Positions 27,183-36,695 of a DNA stretch of 38,455 bases are shown here, one piece after another. The position numbers and the translations under genes were made by a program. The stretch is from Thermoleophilia bacterium (GTDB taxonomy: Bacteria > Actinomycetota > Thermoleophilia > Gaiellales > SKUG01), in assembly GCA_025964435.1 (NCBI GenBank), contig JAOPYV010000157.1, positions 1 to 38,455 of the forward strand, in the 5' to 3' direction. A model generated the notes under the pieces. The model had not been told where the DNA came from and did not search any database. It was given only the letters and a program-made list of their open reading frames with translations. Numbering within the stretch: the stretch's first letter is position 1; each line of letters starts with the position of its first letter.

Positions 27183-28003
27183 GCTCCAAATCCTGTGGCG
27201 CCCACGCGAGCGGCGAGCTCGGGCAGGTCGACGTAGGGGTTGCGGTTGCCTTGGAATGCCTGGACGGCGTCGTTGCGAGCTCGCTCGGCGTCGGTCACCG
27301 GGTCGGCCTCGTGCCACTTGAGCAGCGTCGCGAGCGACGATCGGAAGCCCGTCGCGTCGTACTTGGCGGGCGCGTCACTCCCGTAGCGGGTCGCGAAGTA
27401 GAGCAGGCTGCGGGCGATGTCACCCTTGACACTGTCGGCCGGCTCGAAGACCACCGACCCGGCGGCGTCGAGCCCGCGCTCGGATCGTCCCGCCGCGGTG
27501 CCCTTGGAACTCCACGTCGACGATGCGATCTCCCCGAACGGATTGTTCGAACGGATCTGGTTCGCCGCGCGACCCGCGACATGCAGGTGGTGCAGGTCGC
27601 CGTTGGCGATACCCGTCGCGCCGTGCGACCGCGGCCACGTGTGCTCGACGCTCAGCCCGCGCGCCCAGCCGCCCCACTTCGAGGCGACGTGCACGGTCTT
27701 GCCGGTGTACGCGTCGAGCACCTGGTTGTCGCCATCGGGATCGGCGACACGGGCGAACAGCTCCGAGACCGAGGCGCCGTAGCCGCGGTCGACGTGTCCG
27801 GCCTTCACGAGCGCACCGAGCCCCGTCAGCAGCTTCGCGCCCTCGAGCCCCTGGAGCGCGCCGTAGTCGGGCTGGGCGAGCGCGCCCGCGGGCGCCTCCG
27901 CGGCCAGCGAATTCCTCCCGAAGCAGGGCAGCCACGCACCGAGCACGGCGGGGAGGCTCGAAGGCGCCGCGGGTGCGACGGGAGGCTGAGGCGATACCTG
28001 CAT
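27179..28003 (-). CDS. endonuclease I family nuclease, paralogue 3
   Basis: MQVSPQPPVAPAAPSSLPAVLGAW...DYGALQGLEGAKLLTGLGALVKAGHV; ADPDGDNQVLDAYTGK, LSVEHTWPRSHGATGIANGDLHHLHVAGRAANQIRSNNPFGEI, NDAVQAFQGNRNPYVDLPEL. Confidence 0.9.
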   Translation of the reverse strand: MQVSPQPPVAPAAPSSLPAVLGAWLPCFGRNSLAAEAPAGALAQPDYGALQGLEGAKLLTGLGALVKAGHVDRGYGASVSELFARVADPDGDNQVLDAYTGKTVHVASKWGGWARGLSVEHTWPRSHGATGIANGDLHHLHVAGRAANQIRSNNPFGEIASSTWSSKGTAAGRSERGLDAAGSVVFEPADSVKGDIARSLLYFATRYGSDAPAKYDATGFRSSLATLLKWHEADPVTDAERARNDAVQAFQGNRNPYVDLPELAARVGATGFGA

Positions 28004-28245
28004 CTCCCCAGCCTCGCCGCTCAGCGCCCCATCGAATCGGGCTCACCGAGCCGGTGGCGGCGTGCGGCCACGGCGGTGGCCAGACAGGACGAGGGCACTA
28101 TCCCGTGAACCGTGTCGTGGATCGCTACGAACTACCGGCATGTGATGGCAGCACTGCACACTCGGCGGTGGATCGGGTCGCACATCGGTACGATTCGCCG
28201 GCAAGTCCCGGCGCGTCCATTGTGCACGGGGGTTCCGCGACTTCC

Positions 28246-28260
28246 TCACGATATACGTGA
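28246..28260. promoter_or_regulatory. inverted repeat TCACG-ATATA-CGTGA, candidate operator upstream of the endonuclease pair
   Basis: Perfect 5-bp arms in the intergenic region between the endonuclease pair (5' side) and the end of the opp operon. Confidence 0.35.
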
Positions 28261-28311
28261 CAAATGTGCGGACCCCGGCGCTAGGGACGCATTCAGCAGT
28301 GCGCGGTGGCG

Positions 28312-29340
28312 CTACTTCATCGACTTGGGGTCGAGTGCGTCGCGCACGCCGTCCCCGATGAAGTTGACGCTCAGCACGGTGATGAAGATGGCGAGGGCCG
28401 GGAACCAGACGGTCCACCAGTAGTTCATGATCGCGAACAGGTCGCGTGCCTCGGCGAGCATGTTGCCCCAGGTCGCGGTCGGCGGCGAGACGCCGAGGCC
28501 GAGGAAGCTGAGCGCGCTCTCGCCGATGATGGCGCCTGACACGGCGAGCGTGGTGAACACCGCGATCACGCTGACGCAGTTCGGCAGGATATGCACGAGC
28601 ATGATCCGCGAATCCGTGCCACCCAGCGCACGCGCCGCTTCCACGAACTCCTGGTTGCGCAGGCTGACCACCTGGGAGCGCACGACGCGGCTGATGCCCA
28701 TCCAGCCCAGCAACGCGAGCACTGCCGCGATGCGGAACCATTCAGGCACCGATTTCACGAGTGGCCCGATCGCCGAGCTCGGGCTGGCCACGAGCACCGC
28801 CACGCTCATCAGCAGCGGCAGCGACGGGATCGTCATCAGGACGTTCACGAGCCACATCAGTGCGCTGTCGACGCGACCGCCGAAGTAGCCGGCCATGACG
28901 CCTACCCAGGCGCCGATCGCCGCGGCGCCGAACGCCACGACGAAGCCGATCGCCAGCGAGGTGCGCCCGGCGTTGACGAGGCGCGCCAGCACGTCACGAC
29001 CAAGCTGGTCAGTGCCGAACAGGTGCGCACCGCTCGGGGCCTGCGCTGCGAGCACGTCGTAGTCGATCGCCTCGGGGTCCTGCAGCACGAACGGTCCGAC
29101 CGCGCAGATGAAGATCATCGAGCCGAGGATGATCAGGCTGATGAAGGCGGCGCGATGCGAGCAGAATGAATCCCAGACCTGCTGGCGCTGCGTGCGCGCC
29201 GGAGCCGCGATGGCCGGGGCCTCGATCTCGCGTCGGTACGGCTGCCTGACCGGTGCCGCCTGCGTGCCGCCCGCGACGGACTGCGCTGCCCGCACCGACT
29301 TCGGCAGGTGCCCACGTGATGGTTGCGCTGCTGCACTCAT
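28312..29340 (-). CDS. oligopeptide/dipeptide ABC transporter permease (OppC/DppC-like)
   Basis: AAQAPSGAHLFGTDQLGRDVLARLVNAGRTSLAIGF...RIMLVHILPNCVSVIAVFTTLAVSGAIIGESALSFLGLGVSPPTATWGNML. Confidence 0.95.
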   Translation of the reverse strand: MSAAAQPSRGHLPKSVRAAQSVAGGTQAAPVRQPYRREIEAPAIAAPARTQRQQVWDSFCSHRAAFISLIILGSMIFICAVGPFVLQDPEAIDYDVLAAQAPSGAHLFGTDQLGRDVLARLVNAGRTSLAIGFVVAFGAAAIGAWVGVMAGYFGGRVDSALMWLVNVLMTIPSLPLLMSVAVLVASPSSAIGPLVKSVPEWFRIAAVLALLGWMGISRVVRSQVVSLRNQEFVEAARALGGTDSRIMLVHILPNCVSVIAVFTTLAVSGAIIGESALSFLGLGVSPPTATWGNMLAEARDLFAIMNYWWTVWFPALAIFITVLSVNFIGDGVRDALDPKSMK

Positions 29341-29341
29341 G

Positions 29342-30352
29342 TCAGTTCACCCGCACTCGAGGATCGAGGATTCCGTACAGCATGTCCGCGACGGTCGTCA
29401 TGACCAGCACGAGGGTCGCGCCGATCATCACGATGGCAAGCACCACCGCGATGTCAGTCGACTTCACCGATTCGAGCAGCAGTCCACCCATGCCTGGCAG
29501 GCCGAACACGCTCTCGGTGATGACCGCGCCACCGAAGAGGCCTGCCACGTCGAGCGCGACGATCGTCACCAGCGGCAGCAGCGCATTGCGCACCGCGTGC
29601 CGGAAGAAGACGACCTTGCCGGAGAGGCCCTTGGCCATCGCTGAGCGGATGTAGTCCTGGTTGAGCACGCCCACCAGCTCGCTGCGCATGTAGCGCGACC
29701 AGCCGGCGATCTGCAGGATCGAGAGCGCCGTCACCGGCAGCGCGAGCCGGCGGAACGCCTCGATCGGCGTCATCGCACACGACCCGACGGTCTTGAGGAT
29801 GCCGGAATCCGATCCCGCACCGACGCAGGCTGGCGCGCCGCCCGTGTAGAACCAGAGCGTGCCGCCGTTCATGTCCTGGAGCTTCACCGCCGCGAGCTGC
29901 AGCAGCAGCGCCACGAAGAAGGACGGCGAGGCCATCATCGCGAACGTCGACAGCGTCGCCACGTAGTCACTCTTGGAGTACTTGTGGATCGCCACGTACG
30001 CGCCGATCGGCAGCGCGATCATCAGCGACACGACCATCGACAGGCCGGTCACCATCAACGTCAGCGGCAGGCGCTCGGAGATCTTGTCCCACACGGCGCG
30101 CTGGTCGACCGTCGAGATGCCCAGGTCGCCGGTGATGAAGTTCTTGCCCCAGAACACGTACTGCTCGACGAGCGGCTTGTCCCAGCCGTTGAGCTTGGAG
30201 ATGCGCTTGACGTCCTCGGCCGAGAATTTGGGGTCCTGCTTGAGGAGCTCGAGGGGGTTCGGGCCCATCTTCATGAGCATGAACATGATGATGCTCACGA
30301 CGATGAGCACGGGGATGGCAGAGAGCACTCGCTTGAACGTGAAGCCGATCAC
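29342..30352 (-). CDS. oligopeptide/dipeptide ABC transporter permease (OppB/DppB-like)
   Basis: MIGFTFKRVLSAIPVLIVVSIIMFMLMKMGP...ILQIAGWSRYMRSELVGVLNQDYIRSAMAKGLSGKVVFFRHAVRNALLPLVTIVALDVAGLFGGAVITESVFGLPGMGGLL. Confidence 0.95.
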   Translation of the reverse strand: MIGFTFKRVLSAIPVLIVVSIIMFMLMKMGPNPLELLKQDPKFSAEDVKRISKLNGWDKPLVEQYVFWGKNFITGDLGISTVDQRAVWDKISERLPLTLMVTGLSMVVSLMIALPIGAYVAIHKYSKSDYVATLSTFAMMASPSFFVALLLQLAAVKLQDMNGGTLWFYTGGAPACVGAGSDSGILKTVGSCAMTPIEAFRRLALPVTALSILQIAGWSRYMRSELVGVLNQDYIRSAMAKGLSGKVVFFRHAVRNALLPLVTIVALDVAGLFGGAVITESVFGLPGMGGLLLESVKSTDIAVVLAIVMIGATLVLVMTTVADMLYGILDPRVRVN

Positions 30353-32058
30353 TTGGCCACCACCGACCAGTCGTAGGTATTCCAGGTCATGCCGCCGAAG
30401 GGATTGACGTCCATGCCCTTGGCGCGATTCGAAAAGGCGACCGTGTCAGGACGCTGGAAGAGTGGGATCATCGGCATGTCGGCGCGCATCAGCTGCTGCA
30501 CCTGCTTGATCGCCGCGGCGCGCTCACCGACGTCGGGCGTGACATCCGCCTTGGTCAGCAGCTTGGTCACCTCATCGTTGCAATAGCGGTAGTAGTTGTT
30601 GCCCTCGTACTCGTTCGCGTCGGTCGGGATCTTGTCGCACGAGAAGAGCGTCCGCTGCGACGGGTCGGTCGTGCTCGACCAGGCCCACAGGGCGATGTCG
30701 AAGTTGCCCTGGATCGTGCTCTGGCCGAAGAAGACCTCCGCCGGCTCCATGGCGATCTCCATCTTGATGCCGCTGCCCTTGAGCTTCTGCTGCAGCAGCT
30801 GCGCGACCTTGAGCCGCAGGTTGTTGCCCGCGGTCGACTTGAACACGACGGTCAGCGGCTTGCCGCCCTTGGCGTAGTAGGCGCCGTCCTTCGTGTAGCC
30901 GGCCTTCTCGAGCAGCGCCGTCGCCTTCTTGGGGTCCGGCTTGATGTCCTTCCAGGCAGGCAGGTAGTAGTCCTTCTGCCCTTCGAGCAGCGTCGACTGC
31001 AGCACGCCGACCTGCTTGCGCAGCACGACATCGGCGAGCTGCTGGCGGTCGATCGAGAAGGCGATCGCCAGGCGCACGTCACGGTTGTTGAGCGGCGCCT
31101 TGCCCGTGTTGAAGGCGAGCTGCTCCCAGTACGCACCCGGCTCGCTGCTGAAGGAGCCGCGCGGCATAGCTTCCAGCTCCTCCTTGAGCGAGGAATCCGG
31201 CGGCGGGGCAATCACGTCGACCTCGCCCGTGCGCAGCTGGATCTTGAGCGTATTGGAGTCCGGGATGAACTTGAAGGTGATCGAGTCGAGCCACGGCTCG
31301 TCGTCGTTGCCCGCGTTCCAGTAATCCTCGTTGCGCTTCAGAACGATCTCGACCGAGCGGTCCCAGTGGCTGAAGACGAAGGGACCACTCGAGATGGGCA
31401 CCTCGTCGCTGAGGAAGGTGTTGAAGTCCTTGCCGTCCAGCACGTGCTTGGGCATGGGGGCGATCCCGACGATGCCGAGGAACGGTGCGTAACGCTCCTT
31501 GAAGTGGAAGACCGGACGCAGCGGCGTGACGCAGTCGATCTTGGAGAGCAGGTTGTAGCCCTCACGCGAGCGAACCAACCAGCGCTCATCCATGCGCAGC
31601 TTCCAGGCGAATACGACGTCCTCGCAGGTGATCGGCTTGCCGTCGCTCCAGCGCGCCTTGGGCTGCATGTCGAGCGTCACGACCATGCCGCCCTCCGGCG
31701 TCAGCACGACGCGACCGTTGTCGGTCGACGGAACCTCGGTGGCGATCAGCGGGGCGTCCTGGCCCTCGGCATCAACGGTCAGCAGCGAGTCGAAGAGCGG
31801 GCCGGTGATGTTGGACGTGACGGCCATGCCGCCACAGACGATGACCACGTTCAGGCACTGCGGCTGCTGGTCGAGGCCGACCACGAGGTTGCCGCCCTTC
31901 TGCGGGGGTGCATCCTCGGCAGCGTCGGCGCTCTGGGCGCTCGAGCCGCAGCCCGCGGCGAGCAGCATCGCTGCGATGAGCAGGGCGAAGCTGGATGCCA
32001 GCCGCCCTGCGGTGCGCCACGATGCGCGTTCAATCACTGTCGTTCGTCCCGGTCCCAC
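30349..32058 (-). CDS. peptide ABC transporter substrate-binding lipoprotein (OppA/DppA-like, SBP_bac_5)
   Basis: N-terminal ASSFALLIAAMLLAAGCGSS lipobox; LNNRDVRLAIAFSIDRQQLADVVL and related SBP_bac_5 segments; operon with the permeases (ATGA overlap at 30349-30352). Exact start uncertain (GTG 32058 or a downstream GTG). Confidence 0.93.
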   Translation of the reverse strand: MGPGRTTVIERASWRTAGRLASSFALLIAAMLLAAGCGSSAQSADAAEDAPPQKGGNLVVGLDQQPQCLNVVIVCGGMAVTSNITGPLFDSLLTVDAEGQDAPLIATEVPSTDNGRVVLTPEGGMVVTLDMQPKARWSDGKPITCEDVVFAWKLRMDERWLVRSREGYNLLSKIDCVTPLRPVFHFKERYAPFLGIVGIAPMPKHVLDGKDFNTFLSDEVPISSGPFVFSHWDRSVEIVLKRNEDYWNAGNDDEPWLDSITFKFIPDSNTLKIQLRTGEVDVIAPPPDSSLKEELEAMPRGSFSSEPGAYWEQLAFNTGKAPLNNRDVRLAIAFSIDRQQLADVVLRKQVGVLQSTLLEGQKDYYLPAWKDIKPDPKKATALLEKAGYTKDGAYYAKGGKPLTVVFKSTAGNNLRLKVAQLLQQKLKGSGIKMEIAMEPAEVFFGQSTIQGNFDIALWAWSSTTDPSQRTLFSCDKIPTDANEYEGNNYYRYCNDEVTKLLTKADVTPDVGERAAAIKQVQQLMRADMPMIPLFQRPDTVAFSNRAKGMDVNPFGGMTWNTYDWSVVAK

Positions 32059-32132
32059 ACGTCCTCCTACCTCTCCATCGGGAATGGAGGGCTGCGCGTA
32101 TCACCCGGCTGCAACGTAGACTGTCCGTTCGC

Positions 32133-34193
<2,061 letters not shown>

Positions 34194-34213
34194 GCGCGCG
34201 ATTTCGGCCGCCC

Positions 34214-34243
34214 GTGGCGCGTCGTGGCGCGTCGTGGCGCGTC
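34214..34243. repeat. 3 x 10-bp tandem repeat GTGGCGCGTC
   Basis: gtggcgcgtc gtggcgcgtc gtggcgcgtc, just downstream of the ABC-F gene. Confidence 0.85.
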
Positions 34244-34285
34244 GATTCCGTCAGCGTCCCATACATGCCGCGCTCAGAGAATCGA
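34242..34285. repeat. hairpin repeat copy 1: TCGATTCCGTCAGCGTCCCATACATGCCGCGCTCAGAGAATCGA
   Basis: Terminal TCGATTC/GAATCGA inverted arms; shares the right arm CCGCGCTCAGAGAATCGA exactly with copy 2. Confidence 0.7.
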
Positions 34286-34302
34286 GTACGGATACCGCTC
34301 CA

Positions 34303-34346
34303 TCGATTCTGTCAGCGCAGTATCGATACCGCGCTCAGAGAATCGA
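34303..34346. repeat. hairpin repeat copy 2: TCGATTCTGTCAGCGCAGTATCGATACCGCGCTCAGAGAATCGA
   Basis: 44-nt near-perfect palindrome with a central GTATCGATAC perfect palindrome; same length as copy 1. Confidence 0.75.
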
Positions 34347-34369
34347 CGAGCCGTGTCGCAAGCTCGGTG

Positions 34370-34681
34370 CTACCAGAGCGCCATGTGCGTGACGAACACG
34401 CTCATGAGCATGCCGAGCAGGAAGCAGATGCAGGCGATCGGCAGCGTGATCTTCGCGATGCGGCTGGGCTGGCCGTCGCCGAGCGACCCCAGGACACACA
34501 GCAGGATGGCGACGGTGCCCATGAGCAGCGGCTTGTAGAACAGCGCGCCGAATCCGAGGACTGCGCCGATACCGGCGACGAAGCCGGCCCACAGTTCACC
34601 CGAGGTCGGCTCACGGTCTTCGTGACCGGCGACGGGGATGGTGGCGTTGCTGATGCTCGGATCGGTGGACATGTTGGCCAT
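34370..34681 (-). CDS. small integral membrane hypothetical protein
   Basis: MANMSTDPSISNATIPVAGHEDREPTSGELWAGFVAGIGAVLGFGALFYKPLLMGTVAILLCVLGSLGDGQPSRIAKITLPIACICFLLGMLMSVFVTHMALW; three hydrophobic segments. Start may be the internal Met at 34672. Confidence 0.6.
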   Translation of the reverse strand: MANMSTDPSISNATIPVAGHEDREPTSGELWAGFVAGIGAVLGFGALFYKPLLMGTVAILLCVLGSLGDGQPSRIAKITLPIACICFLLGMLMSVFVTHMALW

Positions 34682-34759
34682 TCTGACGCGTGGCACGGAC
34701 AAGGGCAAGCGCAACACGCCTTGCACCGCCCCGAAATCTCCGCTACCATTCCCCGGCGC

Positions 34760-34832
34760 GCTCCGTTCGTCTAGTGGCCTAGGACGCCGCCCTCTCACGG
34801 CGGTAGCACGGGTTCAAATCCCGTACGGAGTA
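34760..34832 (+). tRNA. tRNA-Glu, anticodon CTC
   Basis: Acceptor GCTCCGT/ACGGAGT, D-arm GTCTAGTGGCCTAGGAC, anticodon arm CCGCC-CTCTCAC-GGCGG, T-arm with GTTCAAATC; CCA not encoded. Confidence 0.93.
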
Positions 34833-34838
34833 CCTCGT

Positions 34839-34865
34839 GAAAACCCCCGCTGGTCGGGGGTTTTC
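34839..34865 (+). terminator. rho-independent-like hairpin GAAAACCCCC-GCTGGTC-GGGGGTTTTC after tRNA-Glu
   Basis: 10-bp perfect stem with terminal TTTTC. Confidence 0.85.
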
Positions 34866-34906
34866 GCATTTCTGGATGAGCTTTGAGTCGGCGGGAAGGC
34901 CGAGAT

Positions 34907-34960
34907 GTGGCACTCGATGTGGCAGTACCCCACTTGTCGAGTGCCACTGATCGGTGGCAC
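34907..34960. promoter_or_regulatory. cluster of GTGGCAC-type direct/inverted repeats, candidate integrase/Xis arm-type sites
   Basis: GTGGCACTCGA (34907-34917) ... TCGAGTGCCAC (34937-34947), plus GTGGCAG and GGTGGCAC copies, between tRNA-Glu and the integrase. Confidence 0.45.
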
Positions 34961-34985
34961 TTTGGATCAAATGCCCCCGATTCGC

Positions 34986-35007
34986 CCTGTCGCGCATCAG
35001 CGACAGG
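34986..35007 (+). promoter_or_regulatory. hairpin CCTGTCGC-GCATCA-GCGACAGG abutting the integrase Shine-Dalgarno
   Basis: 8-bp perfect stem immediately followed by AAGGAG (35008-35013) and ATG at 35020. Confidence 0.5.
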
Positions 35008-35019
35008 AAGGAGCCCGAC

Positions 35020-36249
35020 ATGGGCGTCATCAAGCGCAAGAACCCCTCAGGCAGGGTCGTCTACGGCATCCAGTGGATCGACGAACACGGCCAGCGGCAA
35101 CGACAGTTCGATCGTTCCTGGAACGAGAAGCTGGCTAAGGCCGAGCTCGCGATCATCGAAAGGCGACGGCTCGACGGCGTGGCAACGCGTCCGGAGATGA
35201 CCGTTGCCGACCTCTTCGCCGACTGGCATCGCAACCACGTGGTCGTGACGTGCAGCCCGGTCTACGTCAAGGACGCTGAACGTCAGTTCCGACTTCGGAT
35301 CGGCCCACTGATCGGCCACCGTCGGATCGATACCGTCAATCGCCACATCGTGCGGCAGATGGTGGCGCAGATGCAGCAGGTCATGCGCCAGCGCGAGCCC
35401 GGCAACGAGTACGCCGGCCACGCCACCATCAACAAGACGCTGACTGTCGTGAAGGGCATGTTCACCTACGCGGTCCAGATCGATCAGATTGCCACCAACC
35501 CAGCGCACGGAGTGCCGGAGCTTCCCGAGGAACCGACCCGGCGGATCGACGCATGGCCCGTCAAGGCGGTGCACGCCATCGCACACGAGGTGCTCCACCT
35601 GGGCGACGGGTTGCCAGAGTTCCAGCGAGGACAGCGCTCTCCCTGGGTGGGTCAGCGCGACTACACGATCGTGATGCTCGCGGCCTTCACCGGGCTGCGC
35701 CAGTCGGAGCTGCTCGGCCTGCATTGGGACCAGGTCGACGACGAGTGGCTCCATGTCACGCACAAGCTCTGCCGCGTGTCGTTCACGCGCCTCGACACCA
35801 AGAGCAAGCGCGGGCGACGACGCGTCCCGCTCATGACCGCCACGCGCTCCTTGCTGGACGCGTGGCGTGCAGTCGGGGCGCATCCCACGATCGTGTTCCC
35901 CAATCAGGATGGCTCCGACTATGTGCGGGCCGAGCACTTCTCGAACAAGTCGTGGGACAAGGCACGAAAGCGGACCAAGCCGGTTGTCGTGAACGGCAGC
36001 CGATACGACTGCGCGACGATGACGTTCCACGAGCTGCGTCACACGTTCATCAGCCTATGCCTGGCAGCCGGCCGCGACCTATGGGAGGTCGCCAATTGGG
36101 CTGGCGACGACCCCGAACTCGTGAAGCGAACCTACGGCCACTACATGCCGGACTCACTCGGCGACACCCGCCGCCTCGATCGCGTGCTGTCGACCCGCGC
36201 GATGCTCCTGCCCGCAGCGCCCGACATCGAGGTTCAGATCGGGCGGTAG
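35020..36249 (+). CDS. tyrosine-type site-specific integrase
   Basis: MGVIKRKNPSGRVVYGIQWIDEHGQRQRQF...; AFTGLRQSELLGLHWDQVD (catalytic R), MTFHELRHTFISLCLAAGRDLWEVANWAGDDPELVKRTYGHYMPD (HxLRH ... Y). Start set at 35020 by SD AAGGAG. Confidence 0.93.
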   Translation: MGVIKRKNPSGRVVYGIQWIDEHGQRQRQFDRSWNEKLAKAELAIIERRRLDGVATRPEMTVADLFADWHRNHVVVTCSPVYVKDAERQFRLRIGPLIGHRRIDTVNRHIVRQMVAQMQQVMRQREPGNEYAGHATINKTLTVVKGMFTYAVQIDQIATNPAHGVPELPEEPTRRIDAWPVKAVHAIAHEVLHLGDGLPEFQRGQRSPWVGQRDYTIVMLAAFTGLRQSELLGLHWDQVDDEWLHVTHKLCRVSFTRLDTKSKRGRRRVPLMTATRSLLDAWRAVGAHPTIVFPNQDGSDYVRAEHFSNKSWDKARKRTKPVVVNGSRYDCATMTFHELRHTFISLCLAAGRDLWEVANWAGDDPELVKRTYGHYMPDSLGDTRRLDRVLSTRAMLLPAAPDIEVQIGR

Positions 36250-36551
36250 TCAGTGCCGGATGTGACATGCCCCTGGGTGGGCGTCCGGCGCTTCGCCGGG
36301 CGCCCGCTCGATGTCATTGTCGGAGTGCCGCTGTAGCGACTATCGAGGAACGCGTGCACATCCTCCGGTGCGAACCGCAGATTGCGATCGAGTCGGTATC
36401 CGGGGAGCTTGCCGCTCGACCACAGCCGCCAAACCTGTTCTCGACTCATGCCCAGCCAGGTTGCGACCTGCGCGGTGCCCATCAATGGCGACGGCGCCGA
36501 TCGGTCATCACCGATGTCGAGTGAGTTGTGCATCGGGTCCAACGTAGGCAC
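36234..36551 (-). CDS. excisionase-like helix-turn-helix DNA-binding protein
   Basis: LMGTAQVATWLGMSREQVWRLWSSGKLPGYRLDRNLRFAPEDVHAFLDSR is a classic HTH_17/Xis/BldC-type winged helix; 16-bp convergent overlap with the integrase. Confidence 0.8.
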   Translation of the reverse strand: MPTLDPMHNSLDIGDDRSAPSPLMGTAQVATWLGMSREQVWRLWSSGKLPGYRLDRNLRFAPEDVHAFLDSRYSGTPTMTSSGRPAKRRTPTQGHVTSGTDYRPI

Positions 36552-36695
36552 GTTCGACGCAATCGCACACCCGGAATGCGCGGCCGGTCTCGAGTGGTCT
36601 CGGGCTGTTCAGGGACGAGTTTTGGCCGCAGTGTCACTACGAGCGCGATCGGCTCGACGCGGAACGGGGCTCTCCTCCTCTATCGGCCCCCAGGA

